Positions 41,592 to 49,693 of a DNA stretch of 64,000 bases are shown one piece after another. Source of the stretch: Pseudomonadota bacterium (GTDB lineage: Bacteria > Bdellovibrionota > UBA1018 > CAIMNF01); assembly GCA_027491115.1 (NCBI GenBank), contig JAIXWV010000030.1, positions 1 to 64,000 on the forward strand, read 5' to 3'. Below the pieces are notes generated by a model. It was not told the origin of the DNA. It did no database searches and saw only the letters and a program-made list of their open reading frames with translations. Every line of letters starts with the position of its first letter. Position 1 is the first letter of the stretch. The translations under genes and the position numbers were made by a program.

Positions 41592-43127
41592 TCAGGACCG
41601 ACAGAGCTTGAGGATCCGATGGAGCGAGGGGTCGGAAACGGGGAGGCCCCGCATGAGGAACTCTCGGATCGGGAACTTGACCCGCTTTCTGAGTCTCACC
41701 CAGTCCAAGCACCGTAGGTTGGTTCCGGGCTGGGGCGCATCTTCATCCAGGATCAATGTGCCCCCTGAGCGCAAATGTCGCTCCGCATCGGCGCCGGTTC
41801 GGAGTACCAATAATCGCTTTCCGGTAGCCGCCGAGATCATCCCCACTTCGTGCCAGATGTCCTCTTTAGGCATCACGTAGGCGAAAGTGCTCTCGGGCCA
41901 AAGCCCGATCGCATTCTTTAAGCCCGCGAGGTCGCCCTCTCCGATACCCACTGCAGCCACGCGGATCAGGCTGACCATCGCAACCGAAGTCAATGCCACC
42001 CCTCTCAATGATCCTCGGAAGTGGGCCAGTGCCCAACAAGGCACCAATGCCAGGAATCCAGCCGCGAGTGTCCATTCGATCCACCCACCGGTGACCATTC
42101 TCAATACGAAAAACAAGAGACCGCCCCCAACACCCGTCGCAAGCCATCCCGATATCCGGGCTCGTCGGACCAATCCCGCCTCCGCAGAGACCATCATCCA
42201 TACCACCGCCGGGGTGAGGAGGTAGAGATACGTGTTTACCCGATATGGAAATAACGTGAAGAATACCGCCGGAATCACGGCATAGGAGAGCCACCGCACG
42301 CGATGAGCCTTCCATGCCTGTGTGAACTCAGGGGTGGTAAATATTGCGGTCATTGCGATCAGGATAGGAAATAGGGTTCCGATGAATTCTCCCCACAATC
42401 CCCAGGGCGTTCCATGTGCGGTAGAAACCTTGCCCAGGTTCTCACGCAAAAAGAACATGTCCATCATCTCGCGGTAGTGCGTTCTGGCCGCAAGCAGGTA
42501 CCAAGCCAGCCCGATGCACATTCCGCCGACCAGCCCGATCCAGAATCGCCCCCTGCGAACGAGCTGACCCAGTTCTTTTTTCAGCACTGCCTCGAAACCA
42601 ATCGATAGGACCCAAAGGACCGGATACAGGGGGCCCTTGATCCAACTCATCATTCCAGTCACGGCGAATGCGGACCAAGTACGCCCTTCCCACCAAAGGT
42701 GCCAAGCCCAGCAATAAAACAGCACCACCCAGATCTCCATTTGGGCGGTGGTTCCATAGGTCATGCTAGCCAGCGTGCCGGCAAAAAGCAGTCCTGCGAT
42801 GGCACTTTCTTTTTTTGTGATCCGGTCGACCACGTCTGCCGCGCCGATGAGGGCCAGAACCGAGGGGAGCAGGGCTCCCCACAAACCAAACCCGAACACA
42901 GCCCATCCAATCCTCGTGGCCCAGTACTGGAGTGGCGGCTTCAGGAAGTTCGGTTCACCGAAAAGAGTCGGAATCATCCATTCTCCGCGCTCTTTCATTT
43001 CGAGTGCGATGGTGAGGTAGGTTTTTTGATCTCCGGTCAAGGGCACACTCAGGCCCCAGAGTCCGAGCGCATAGCAGACAAAGAGAATCACCCAAGCCCG
43101 ACGCCTGAGCGAAATCCGGCCGATCAT
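41592..43127 (-). CDS. GT39/ArnT-type membrane glycosyltransferase
   Basis: 511 residues with about ten to twelve membrane helices. The first periplasmic loop has the acidic signature TGDQKTYLTIALEMKERGEW and FGEPNFLKPPLQYWATRIGWAVFG, as in ArnT and protein O-mannosyltransferases that use polyprenyl-linked sugars. A soluble C-terminal domain (about 410-511) is present. It would add a sugar to lipid A or to a secreted protein. The start overlaps the stop of the RCC1-like gene, so both are coupled. Confidence 0.83.
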   Translation of the reverse strand: MIGRISLRRRAWVILFVCYALGLWGLSVPLTGDQKTYLTIALEMKERGEWMIPTLFGEPNFLKPPLQYWATRIGWAVFGFGLWGALLPSVLALIGAADVVDRITKKESAIAGLLFAGTLASMTYGTTAQMEIWVVLFYCWAWHLWWEGRTWSAFAVTGMMSWIKGPLYPVLWVLSIGFEAVLKKELGQLVRRGRFWIGLVGGMCIGLAWYLLAARTHYREMMDMFFLRENLGKVSTAHGTPWGLWGEFIGTLFPILIAMTAIFTTPEFTQAWKAHRVRWLSYAVIPAVFFTLFPYRVNTYLYLLTPAVVWMMVSAEAGLVRRARISGWLATGVGGGLLFFVLRMVTGGWIEWTLAAGFLALVPCWALAHFRGSLRGVALTSVAMVSLIRVAAVGIGEGDLAGLKNAIGLWPESTFAYVMPKEDIWHEVGMISAATGKRLLVLRTGADAERHLRSGGTLILDEDAPQPGTNLRCLDWVRLRKRVKFPIREFLMRGLPVSDPSLHRILKLCRS

Positions 43128-45421
43128 AGCGGATAATCCACAGGATCCGGTGAGTTTGGACCACCACTCAGTGACTGTCCGAAGCAGTAGAGACTAGGAT
43201 CGTCCACGGAAGTCACGCAGGTATGGTGGTCACCCGTGGTAACCCTTGAGACCTTCCGAAGTCGATCGCCCTTGAGCGTGATCAGCACCGGATCGGGACT
43301 CTCAGCAGGCTGCTTTTGGCCGAATTGAAAAGATTCGTTCTTTCCCCAGCAGTACAGTTGGCCCACGTCCGTCACCGCACAGAGATGTCCGGAAGACGAC
43401 GAGAGCATCAAAACACCACGCAACCCACCATTCGCCATCGGCTTCAAGTCGAGGGGCAGATCCGCTCGAGCCTCTACCTGAGAGCACACCACCTCACGCT
43501 CGGTTCCACGAATTCCACAAACCCGGTCGTCCGTGAGCGCAATCTGAATCAACTCCCTGGACGGTCCGCCATTTAAGGTCACGGGTTTGGCATTCTGAGC
43601 GAACTCAAAACGCTCCTGCCCCCAGCACCAGGCGGAGCCCTCCGCTTGCGACAAGGCACAAGCACGCCGTCCTTGTGCACGGACCTGCCAGATATCCTTG
43701 ATCACTTTCCCGCCCGCTTCAGAGACCTTCACCGGAGCCGTCAATTCCGAAAAATCACCGTTCGGGATACAGGTGACCTCCTGACTCGCTCCAATGATGC
43801 ACACTTGTTTGTATCCAACCGTGACTCCGGATACACCTCGAAGAGGCATGTTATTCCGCTTAAGCTCTCCGAGCATGAAGCTGTTCTGAGTGGGGCGCTT
43901 TCCTGTCAGGTCAATTTCTACGCCGCCAAAACATCCGACCCTCTGATCATCCCCGTAGATCAGGCAAGCGCGGGAACCCTGAATGTCTAGTGCGCTGACC
44001 TTGCCGAGGACTGATGCCTCGTTTTGAAGAACCACTCCCGACATCCTCTGCATCCCGAGCTGGCCATAGGTATTCAACCCGAAACAGTAAAGTTTTTCTG
44101 ATTGGTCCTTGATGCATGCATGGTTCCACCCGATTTGCACGTGTGTGACGTTCGCAAGCGCCTCAAGTCCAGAATCAAGCACTCTTGACGGGTAGATCGA
44201 GTACGGCTTTGGGTTTCCGAGAATGCCATGCGCACCATTTCCCCAACAGAACAGCTCATCCCTGACAGAAATGATGCAAGTCCGGTCAGGTCCTGCACGG
44301 ACCTCCTTGACTCCCTTGAGTGTCAGATTGTTTGATCCCAGGGCCACCTGTTCGGTTTCCCCACGGGTCGATGAGCTTCCCAATTGGTTGAATTTGTTAT
44401 CCCCCCAGCAAAACACGGTCCGCTCGTCCCGATGGATCGCACACGCATGTGATTCCCCCACAGCGATCTGATCGATCCTGGAGAGCGCCATCTCTTGCGG
44501 ATAACGGACTTGTACCAGTGACGCCTTGGGCATTCCCTTGACCTGCATGAGAATTCCGAGTTGGCGAAGATCATTCTGTCCCCAACAGAAAACCTGTGCA
44601 CCCTTGGTCAAGGCACATCCGAAGTTTTTGCCCAGGCCGACCTGCCTGATCGACGAAAGATAGCCCACATTATTCGCGTATTCCACGCGCTCTGGAACCC
44701 AGTTCAACTTTCGACTCGCGTTGTAGCGCTCCCCGAAGCAAAAAAGAGTGGAGTCCTCACGCGCCACGAGACAGGTCGACGCCGCCCCCGCTGCAATGTC
44801 CTTGACCCCCGCCATGGGCTTCGGGCTTCGCTCACTCTCCATCACCGAACGGGCGCCGACTCCCCTCTCGGAATTGTTTCCCAGCTGTCCGGAAGTGTTC
44901 TCCCCCCAACACACGGCGCGACCGCTTTTCAGCACTGCACACGCATGCGTGTCTCCTGCACTCAAAGCCTTCACCTCGGTCAGGGGGGCGTTGGAGTTGT
45001 CCATGTCCAGAACAGGAACAGGCTTGATCGTGTTCCCGGAACTTGGATTTCCAAGCTGTCCCTTATCGTTCCGGCCAAAACAAAAGGCCTGTTGATTCTC
45101 CCCGGAGGTGAAGCAAGTGAACTCTTTTCCGGTTGCCAAGAGCTTCACCGGAGTGGTGACCACGGTCGGTCCACCATTAAAGGTCCCGAGAGCGCCCTTT
45201 TCTCCCGATCCGACACAGCGAACGGTTTTGTCGCCGAGAATGGCACAGCTCACGCGGTCTCCCGATTTCATTTCATCAAACTCGAAAGCAGATGTGCTGA
45301 GCGAAGTCGCCTCGGTAAAGAGCAGAGAGACGAAAACCTTCGCCTCACTGCAACCACTTAGGAGCAGGAATGCAATCCAGGACATCTTCCTGAGGGTGTG
45401 AAGTGCCTTTATCTGAACCAT
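43124..45421 (-). CDS. RCC1-like repeat lipoprotein (14 repeats)
   Basis: 765 residues. The start at 45421 gives a basic n-region and lipobox SGC (Cys24). I count 14 RCC1-type repeats, each with a core of the form x-C-A-x(8-10)-C-x-G-x-N-x-x-G-Q-L-G, for example ACAVLKSGRAVCWGENTSGQLG. Fourteen suggests two seven-bladed propellers. Nearly every repeat keeps a Cys pair 9-13 residues apart, fit for disulfides outside the cytoplasm. It is probably surface or periplasmic and may bind a partner or a prey/host ligand. It overlaps the HAMP-like gene by 13 bp upstream and the GT39 gene downstream. Confidence 0.82.
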   Translation of the reverse strand: MVQIKALHTLRKMSWIAFLLLSGCSEAKVFVSLLFTEATSLSTSAFEFDEMKSGDRVSCAILGDKTVRCVGSGEKGALGTFNGGPTVVTTPVKLLATGKEFTCFTSGENQQAFCFGRNDKGQLGNPSSGNTIKPVPVLDMDNSNAPLTEVKALSAGDTHACAVLKSGRAVCWGENTSGQLGNNSERGVGARSVMESERSPKPMAGVKDIAAGAASTCLVAREDSTLFCFGERYNASRKLNWVPERVEYANNVGYLSSIRQVGLGKNFGCALTKGAQVFCWGQNDLRQLGILMQVKGMPKASLVQVRYPQEMALSRIDQIAVGESHACAIHRDERTVFCWGDNKFNQLGSSSTRGETEQVALGSNNLTLKGVKEVRAGPDRTCIISVRDELFCWGNGAHGILGNPKPYSIYPSRVLDSGLEALANVTHVQIGWNHACIKDQSEKLYCFGLNTYGQLGMQRMSGVVLQNEASVLGKVSALDIQGSRACLIYGDDQRVGCFGGVEIDLTGKRPTQNSFMLGELKRNNMPLRGVSGVTVGYKQVCIIGASQEVTCIPNGDFSELTAPVKVSEAGGKVIKDIWQVRAQGRRACALSQAEGSAWCWGQERFEFAQNAKPVTLNGGPSRELIQIALTDDRVCGIRGTEREVVCSQVEARADLPLDLKPMANGGLRGVLMLSSSSGHLCAVTDVGQLYCWGKNESFQFGQKQPAESPDPVLITLKGDRLRKVSRVTTGDHHTCVTSVDDPSLYCFGQSLSGGPNSPDPVDYPL

Positions 45422-46005
45422 TTCTTCTTCAAGGCGCCAAAAGCTCCGTTGATGGCCGGTGGAAGATCCTGGAAATAATCTCCGTCTCTGAAGCGGAGTG
45501 CCTCGGGAAACTCGCTGGACTTGGCAACCTCCCCGAAGAACCCCTTCAAACGCATGAGCGGACCCGCCATTTTATGGGTCAAAATCAGGGTGAAGACACC
45601 GGTCGTTCCGACGGCAACCCCGAGGGAGACAACCATGTAAACCAATAGAGTTCGAAGCTGCTCAGTGAGCAACTGAATGAAGAGATTCTGCGCTGGAAGT
45701 CGGGTCTGTTTCACCAACTGCTCTAAGTAGAGGTGACTTCGAATGACCAAGTACCCCACCAGACCGAACAACACTCCGGTGATCAGGACATTAAAGATGA
45801 TGAGTGGAACCTGGAATTTCGGGTAAACCAGGTACTTTCGTTTGTACCAAGGGGGTCGAACCGTACTTTCAGGCGAGGAGCCTTTTGGAGACGAACTCCC
45901 TTTCGCGCCAGGCTTACTGGCGCCCCCTGGACGCATCCCGGGTTTCGCAGGGGCTTTGGGCTTCAACTGCGTCTTCGGACCGGCACCAGGTGGGTTTTGC
46001 ATCAC
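45409..46005 (-). CDS. Two-helix membrane protein, HAMP-like end
   Basis: 198 residues. A Pro/Gly/Lys-rich, disordered cytoplasmic start (1-58) leads to two membrane helices (about 65-90 and 115-140) with a short periplasmic loop. After the second helix comes KMAGPLMRLKGFFGEVAKSSEF and RFRDGDYFQDL, a phrase typical of HAMP-type linkers. No kinase or methyl-accepting domain follows. It may relay a signal to or from its coiled-coil neighbour. It overlaps both neighbours. Confidence 0.7.
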   Translation of the reverse strand: MMQNPPGAGPKTQLKPKAPAKPGMRPGGASKPGAKGSSSPKGSSPESTVRPPWYKRKYLVYPKFQVPLIIFNVLITGVLFGLVGYLVIRSHLYLEQLVKQTRLPAQNLFIQLLTEQLRTLLVYMVVSLGVAVGTTGVFTLILTHKMAGPLMRLKGFFGEVAKSSEFPEALRFRDGDYFQDLPPAINGAFGALKKKWFR

Positions 46006-47138
46006 AGGGATGGATCGATCTTTCTCGAATCACGTGAGGCTTCGGATCTTTCCGCCGGGGCACGCGCTCCAAAGGCATGTTCCTTCAGGTAACTCTTGGC
46101 ATCTTCAGCAACCCTTTGCAACTCACTCTTCTGGGCGCGGAGCAGCGCCAAGATCATCGCCGCATCCTCTTTGCTCTGACTCGCACTCTGTTCTTCGATG
46201 CTTCGCTCGAGAACTTCGAGCTCGCGGTGCTTCTGTTCGATCAAGTCATTGATGATCCGGGTTTCGTCGATTGCAGGAGCGGCAGGTTCGGCAGCCACCT
46301 GATTTTCTTCTTGCTCCACCGGTGAAAGCTCAATGTTGTCACCAGATGGGATTGTATAGGTTTCCTCTCCCACTCGATCCACCAGACGGTTCATCACTTC
46401 AATCGCTTGCTTGAGCTCCGACCGGATGATCTTGAACTCTGCACGGTGATTCTGAACTTGCTGGAGCGTGTCCCGAATGAGCTCCTCGGAGGTCTGGGTC
46501 TGGAGCTGGACATCGATGAGCTTCTCGTTCGACTCGGCAGCGTTCCGCTCGATACGCGAAATCTCGCCACGGTTCGAGTCCGAGTTCTTCTGCATACTCG
46601 AGATGGACGCCTTGATGTTCTCGATATCAGCGAGAACCTCGTTCTGCTTGGTGTTCATCAACTCAACAGTGGAAAGCGCCTTCATGCGGATTTCGATCTG
46701 TCGCTCAACGCGATCACAGAATGCACCGATCATCGAGAACATCTTATCCTGATAGAAGTTCTGATCAGCCTTCCGCTGTTCGTTCATGCGCACCTCGAGA
46801 TCTCGTGAATGCGCAGCCATGTCCTCAACCGCCTGCTGGGCCCTCTGGCTCTGCTGGTAGATTCCACGCATCGTGCTCTGAAGAATCTCAAAAGATGAGG
46901 TGATGGTGTTTTGCAACTGGGAGATCACCGGTTCAAGATGCCGATGAACCTCATCTGCAACAAACTGGGTGTTGATCTGATTCGGCTTCGAGTTTTTTTC
47001 GAGCTCCTCGATCCGGTTCAGCAAGTGCCTGTTCTGCACCTTAAGCGAGTTGATTTCCTGCTCGCGCACAGAAAGGCGCTGCTGGAGCAACTGGGGGTTG
47101 GCCGGGTTCGCGGGATTGGTTCCGTAATTCACAGACAT
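46002..47138 (-). CDS. Long coiled-coil protein
   Basis: 378 residues, no signal peptide. Nearly all of residues 15-270 is predicted coiled coil (heptads in LSVREQEINSLKVQNRHLLNRIEEL and onward), then an acidic linker and a second coil (about 290-345), and a charged tail. No enzyme motif is seen. It is first in the RCC1/GT operon and couples to the HAMP-like gene by ATGA overlap. It may be a cytoskeletal or scaffold protein. Confidence 0.72.
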   Translation of the reverse strand: MSVNYGTNPANPANPQLLQQRLSVREQEINSLKVQNRHLLNRIEELEKNSKPNQINTQFVADEVHRHLEPVISQLQNTITSSFEILQSTMRGIYQQSQRAQQAVEDMAAHSRDLEVRMNEQRKADQNFYQDKMFSMIGAFCDRVERQIEIRMKALSTVELMNTKQNEVLADIENIKASISSMQKNSDSNRGEISRIERNAAESNEKLIDVQLQTQTSEELIRDTLQQVQNHRAEFKIIRSELKQAIEVMNRLVDRVGEETYTIPSGDNIELSPVEQEENQVAAEPAAPAIDETRIINDLIEQKHRELEVLERSIEEQSASQSKEDAAMILALLRAQKSELQRVAEDAKSYLKEHAFGARAPAERSEASRDSRKIDPSL

Positions 47139-47205
47139 GGACTGGTCCCTCCGTAGACAGTCAGATCACCTAAATATCTTTTCACAGCGTGGATTCCGAG
47201 TCAAA

Positions 47206-48399
47206 ATGAACCTTATGCAGAGGTTCATAAAAAAGGTGACACGAACCGGGTTTTGCGCCATTTTTTTGTCACTTTCTGCCGTTGCCGCAACTCCCATCCC
47301 TCCTTGTCCGGAGGGTTCGGAACGTGAGTTCATTCCAAACCGGGAGCGCCCTCTCTGGGCCAGCTGCCGCGACGACGGGGGGCTCTACCAGGGGCTATTG
47401 TTCCAGTTCAGCTCCCAATCTGAGATCATCCGAATTGCTTCAGTGAAAAACTCCCTGCGCCACGGGAGGGAGATCCGCTTTGGGGCCCCCGGGACGATCG
47501 AAGAGCGTGATTACCGCGACGGGCACTTACATGGCACCTCCTTCATCCACAGATCTTCGGCACCGATCGGGCGCTCCATGCCGAAGACACTCTCCCGTGA
47601 AGACTGGGCTAGATTTGCACATCCCACACCTGAGTCTTTTTTGAAGGCCTGGCTTCAACAAGACCCGGACTCCACTCTTGAATTCAACGATGGGCGACTC
47701 GTGCGCGTGTTGGCTGGCAAGGTCGATTACCGGTTCCGCGTCAGCAAGGAAGGGCGGATTTACTCGATCAATCATCCGGACATGAAGAATCTCTTCTTTG
47801 TCGATCCGGAGCCGCTCTGGGACATGAATGCTGCCGACACCAAGTCATTGCTCAAACTGGGCTTTGGAAGTTGCAAGAAGTACGATGGCCCCCTTGGCCG
47901 CTACGGGAGGCATTACGATGTGCTTCTATTCAAGCGCGAATTGTCGGAAAGAAAACACCTCTCCCGACTGACAGAAATCCGCGAAAGAATGATGAGCTTT
48001 TGCGTTCCCGAAGACATCCGGAAGAACCTGGGTGTGCTCGAATGCCCAGCACTGCTCCCCGGGAGCATTCCACCAAACCCCTGCCTTCTGCCCATCAGCG
48101 ACCGCTTGCATGTCCCTTATGAACCGAAGTATTTCGCTTTTGAGTTCGCCCTGGGAAGGAAGCCCGAAGAATTCCACGAACTGATGAAAAAGAAGGGCGT
48201 GCTCCAGTTTGCCAGTCGTCCGGACCAAATGGAGAGCACCCTGCAGCTTTCAGACACGGCCGCGGTCATGTTGAAGAAAACCCCGTCTGGCATTTACTAC
48301 AAGTTTTACGAGAAGCAAAAGGACGGAAAGTTCATATTCAAGAATGCAGGAGACGATCCCAAGTCCTGGTGGGACTGGAAGCACATTCCCGGATTTTGA
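47206..48399 (+). CDS. Secreted protein with MORN-like repeats, hypothetical
   Basis: 397 residues from the ATG at 47206 (47215 also possible). A signal peptide ends SAVAAT. The region about residues 30-110 has MORN-like beta repeats (GGLYQGLLFQFSSQ, SLRHGREIRFG, RDYRDGHLHG). A second part has several Cys residues (GFGSCKKY, FCVPEDI, ECPALL, PCLLP). The C terminus is basic and aromatic-rich, ending KHIPGF. No enzyme family is recognised. It is divergent from the coiled-coil gene with a 67-bp gap. Confidence 0.68.
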   Translation: MNLMQRFIKKVTRTGFCAIFLSLSAVAATPIPPCPEGSEREFIPNRERPLWASCRDDGGLYQGLLFQFSSQSEIIRIASVKNSLRHGREIRFGAPGTIEERDYRDGHLHGTSFIHRSSAPIGRSMPKTLSREDWARFAHPTPESFLKAWLQQDPDSTLEFNDGRLVRVLAGKVDYRFRVSKEGRIYSINHPDMKNLFFVDPEPLWDMNAADTKSLLKLGFGSCKKYDGPLGRYGRHYDVLLFKRELSERKHLSRLTEIRERMMSFCVPEDIRKNLGVLECPALLPGSIPPNPCLLPISDRLHVPYEPKYFAFEFALGRKPEEFHELMKKKGVLQFASRPDQMESTLQLSDTAAVMLKKTPSGIYYKFYEKQKDGKFIFKNAGDDPKSWWDWKHIPGF

Positions 48400-48405
48400 A
48401 TCCAA

Positions 48406-49149
48406 TCAAACCCAAGATCGAACTTGAGCACTCACCCAATCCGGATCATCCGTCGGAAGATCGTGGTTCGCTGTTTCGTGGACCCTGAGGTCCGCCTTGA
48501 AGTGCCGAGCTATGGACTCTGAGCAGCTGTAGTGAACCAAAGTGTCTCCCTTTGAGGTGAGCACCAATACCGGGATGGTGATTTGAGCCGGCGCCCGGAA
48601 ACGGACCGCTGCGAAAATCTGCGATGCCGCATCTCTCGGCCGGACGACCTTCGCAAATCCACCTTGCCAATCCGCACGCTTCTTTAAGTCGTCGCCCTTC
48701 AAGTTGGTCGTGATAGAAAGAATTCGCTCCTCCCGATTCCGGATGTTCCTCTCAAAAAAGAGAGAAAGGATCGTAGGAATGTTGGCGGGCTGCATCCGAC
48801 GAAAAAGGGGACTCAAGCCACCCACACTCGAATTGATCAACACGAGCTTTTTGTAGTCCGAGGGATAGCGCGAGGTCCAATTCATCGCCACCATTCCTCC
48901 AAGAGAAATGGCAAGCAAACACCAATCCCCCGAGGCAGAAAGCACCGACCATCTGGCGCGCAAGTCATCAACAATTCCATCGATTGAAGCGGGAGACAAT
49001 CGATCGGACTCAGTCCCGAAGCCCGCGAAATCGAGGGTGAACACCTTGGCTTGTGGGTCTTTTTCCCTGAGTCCAGCCTCGAATTGCGAGGCGAATTCGC
49101 CCCAATGACGCTGCTCCCGAACGAGACCTCTCAAAATCAACCAATTCAT
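48406..49149 (-). CDS. Alpha/beta hydrolase
   Basis: 247 residues. The fold is seen in WLILRGLVREQRHWGEF, DFAGFGTESDR, the nucleophile elbow LLAISLGGMVAMNW (Ser in ISLGG) and a late acid/His pair in VLVLTSKGDTLVHYSCS and TANHDLPTDDP. The substrate is unknown; it may be an esterase or lipase. It converges on the plus-strand secreted-protein gene with a 6-bp gap. Confidence 0.8.
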   Translation of the reverse strand: MNWLILRGLVREQRHWGEFASQFEAGLREKDPQAKVFTLDFAGFGTESDRLSPASIDGIVDDLRARWSVLSASGDWCLLAISLGGMVAMNWTSRYPSDYKKLVLINSSVGGLSPLFRRMQPANIPTILSLFFERNIRNREERILSITTNLKGDDLKKRADWQGGFAKVVRPRDAASQIFAAVRFRAPAQITIPVLVLTSKGDTLVHYSCSESIARHFKADLRVHETANHDLPTDDPDWVSAQVRSWV

Positions 49150-49164
49150 GCCGTTTGTTTAAAT

Positions 49165-49355
49165 GATCAAGGCCCGGAACTCACGAAAATTCGTGCGCCC
49201 CGGGCCTCTTTCTGAGGAGGTGGTGGGTACAGCCTTTTTGCCCCGCCCTCGGCCTTTCGGCCCGTTCATCGGGGCAACTTGTTGGATCCGACCCCCCGGA
49301 CCCAAACTTGGCTCCTGTCCGCACACCTCCCAGACGGCGGACAGGGTGAATTCAA
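49165..49355. ncRNA. Strongly structured intergenic stretch, candidate RNA
   Basis: Four perfect or near-perfect stems are visible: 170-177/200-207 (with inner 182-187/190-195), 238-245/270-277 (with inner 251-254/259-262), 282-290/297-305 and 314-322/337-345 (numbers plus 49000). The 14-base loop of the last stem (323-336) is complementary to 211-224, a possible pseudoknot. No open frame explains the region. It does not match tRNA, tmRNA, RNase P, 4.5S or a c-di-GMP aptamer by eye. It lies just downstream of the 74-residue zinc protein gene on the minus strand and could be its 3' UTR or a separate RNA. Confidence 0.5.
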
Positions 49356-49360
49356 ATCTC

Positions 49361-49585
49361 TTACGCTGCGACCGTCGTCTTTTGACGGGCCATGTACGCC
49401 ACGTAATGATCGTACTTCTTCTCGAAATCCGGAACCTTTTGTCCGGCCTTACTGATCAAACCGAACTTGAACCATTCATAATGTTCATTACAAAAGGTGA
49501 ATCTGGCCTGGGGCTTTTTGCATCCCCCGCACTTGCAACCTTCTGCTCCCACTACTTCCATCACTGGCTTTTTACCTTTACCCAT
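49361..49585 (-). CDS. Small zinc-finger-like protein under a sigma-28 promoter
   Basis: 74 residues. Potential metal ligands Cys17, Cys19, Cys22, Cys32 and His35 are in GCKCGGCKKPQARFTFCNEHYEW. The rest is basic with FKFG and a helical C terminus. I do not know the family's function. AGGAGG precedes the ATG. The upstream promoter and short, basic make-up suggest high expression in the motile phase. Confidence 0.78.
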   Translation of the reverse strand: MGKGKKPVMEVVGAEGCKCGGCKKPQARFTFCNEHYEWFKFGLISKAGQKVPDFEKKYDHYVAYMARQKTTVAA

Positions 49586-49611
49586 ATGCTAGAACCTCCT
49601 CTACAAGGTAC

Positions 49612-49638
49612 CTATCGGTGCCCGGAGATAAAACTTGA
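49612..49638 (-). promoter_or_regulatory. Sigma-28 (FliA) promoter candidate
   Basis: On the minus strand TCAAGTTT (49638-49631) matches the sigma-28 -35 box at 7 of 8 positions. After exactly 11 bases comes ACCGATAG (49619-49612), matching GCCGATAA at 6 of 8. It ends 26 bp upstream of the ATG of the 74-residue protein. Confidence 0.72.
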
Positions 49639-49693
49639 GTAAAATATTCAGGAATTAGCCCAGGATATCGTAATCATTAATTAAATTAACAAC

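Noticed and set aside
49165-49355. 6S RNA, tmRNA, RNase P RNA or SRP RNA
   Set aside because: None of the conserved cores (tRNA-like TTCGA end with CCA, GGAAGGAAGCAG SRP loop, P4 consensus) is present; left as an unassigned structure.
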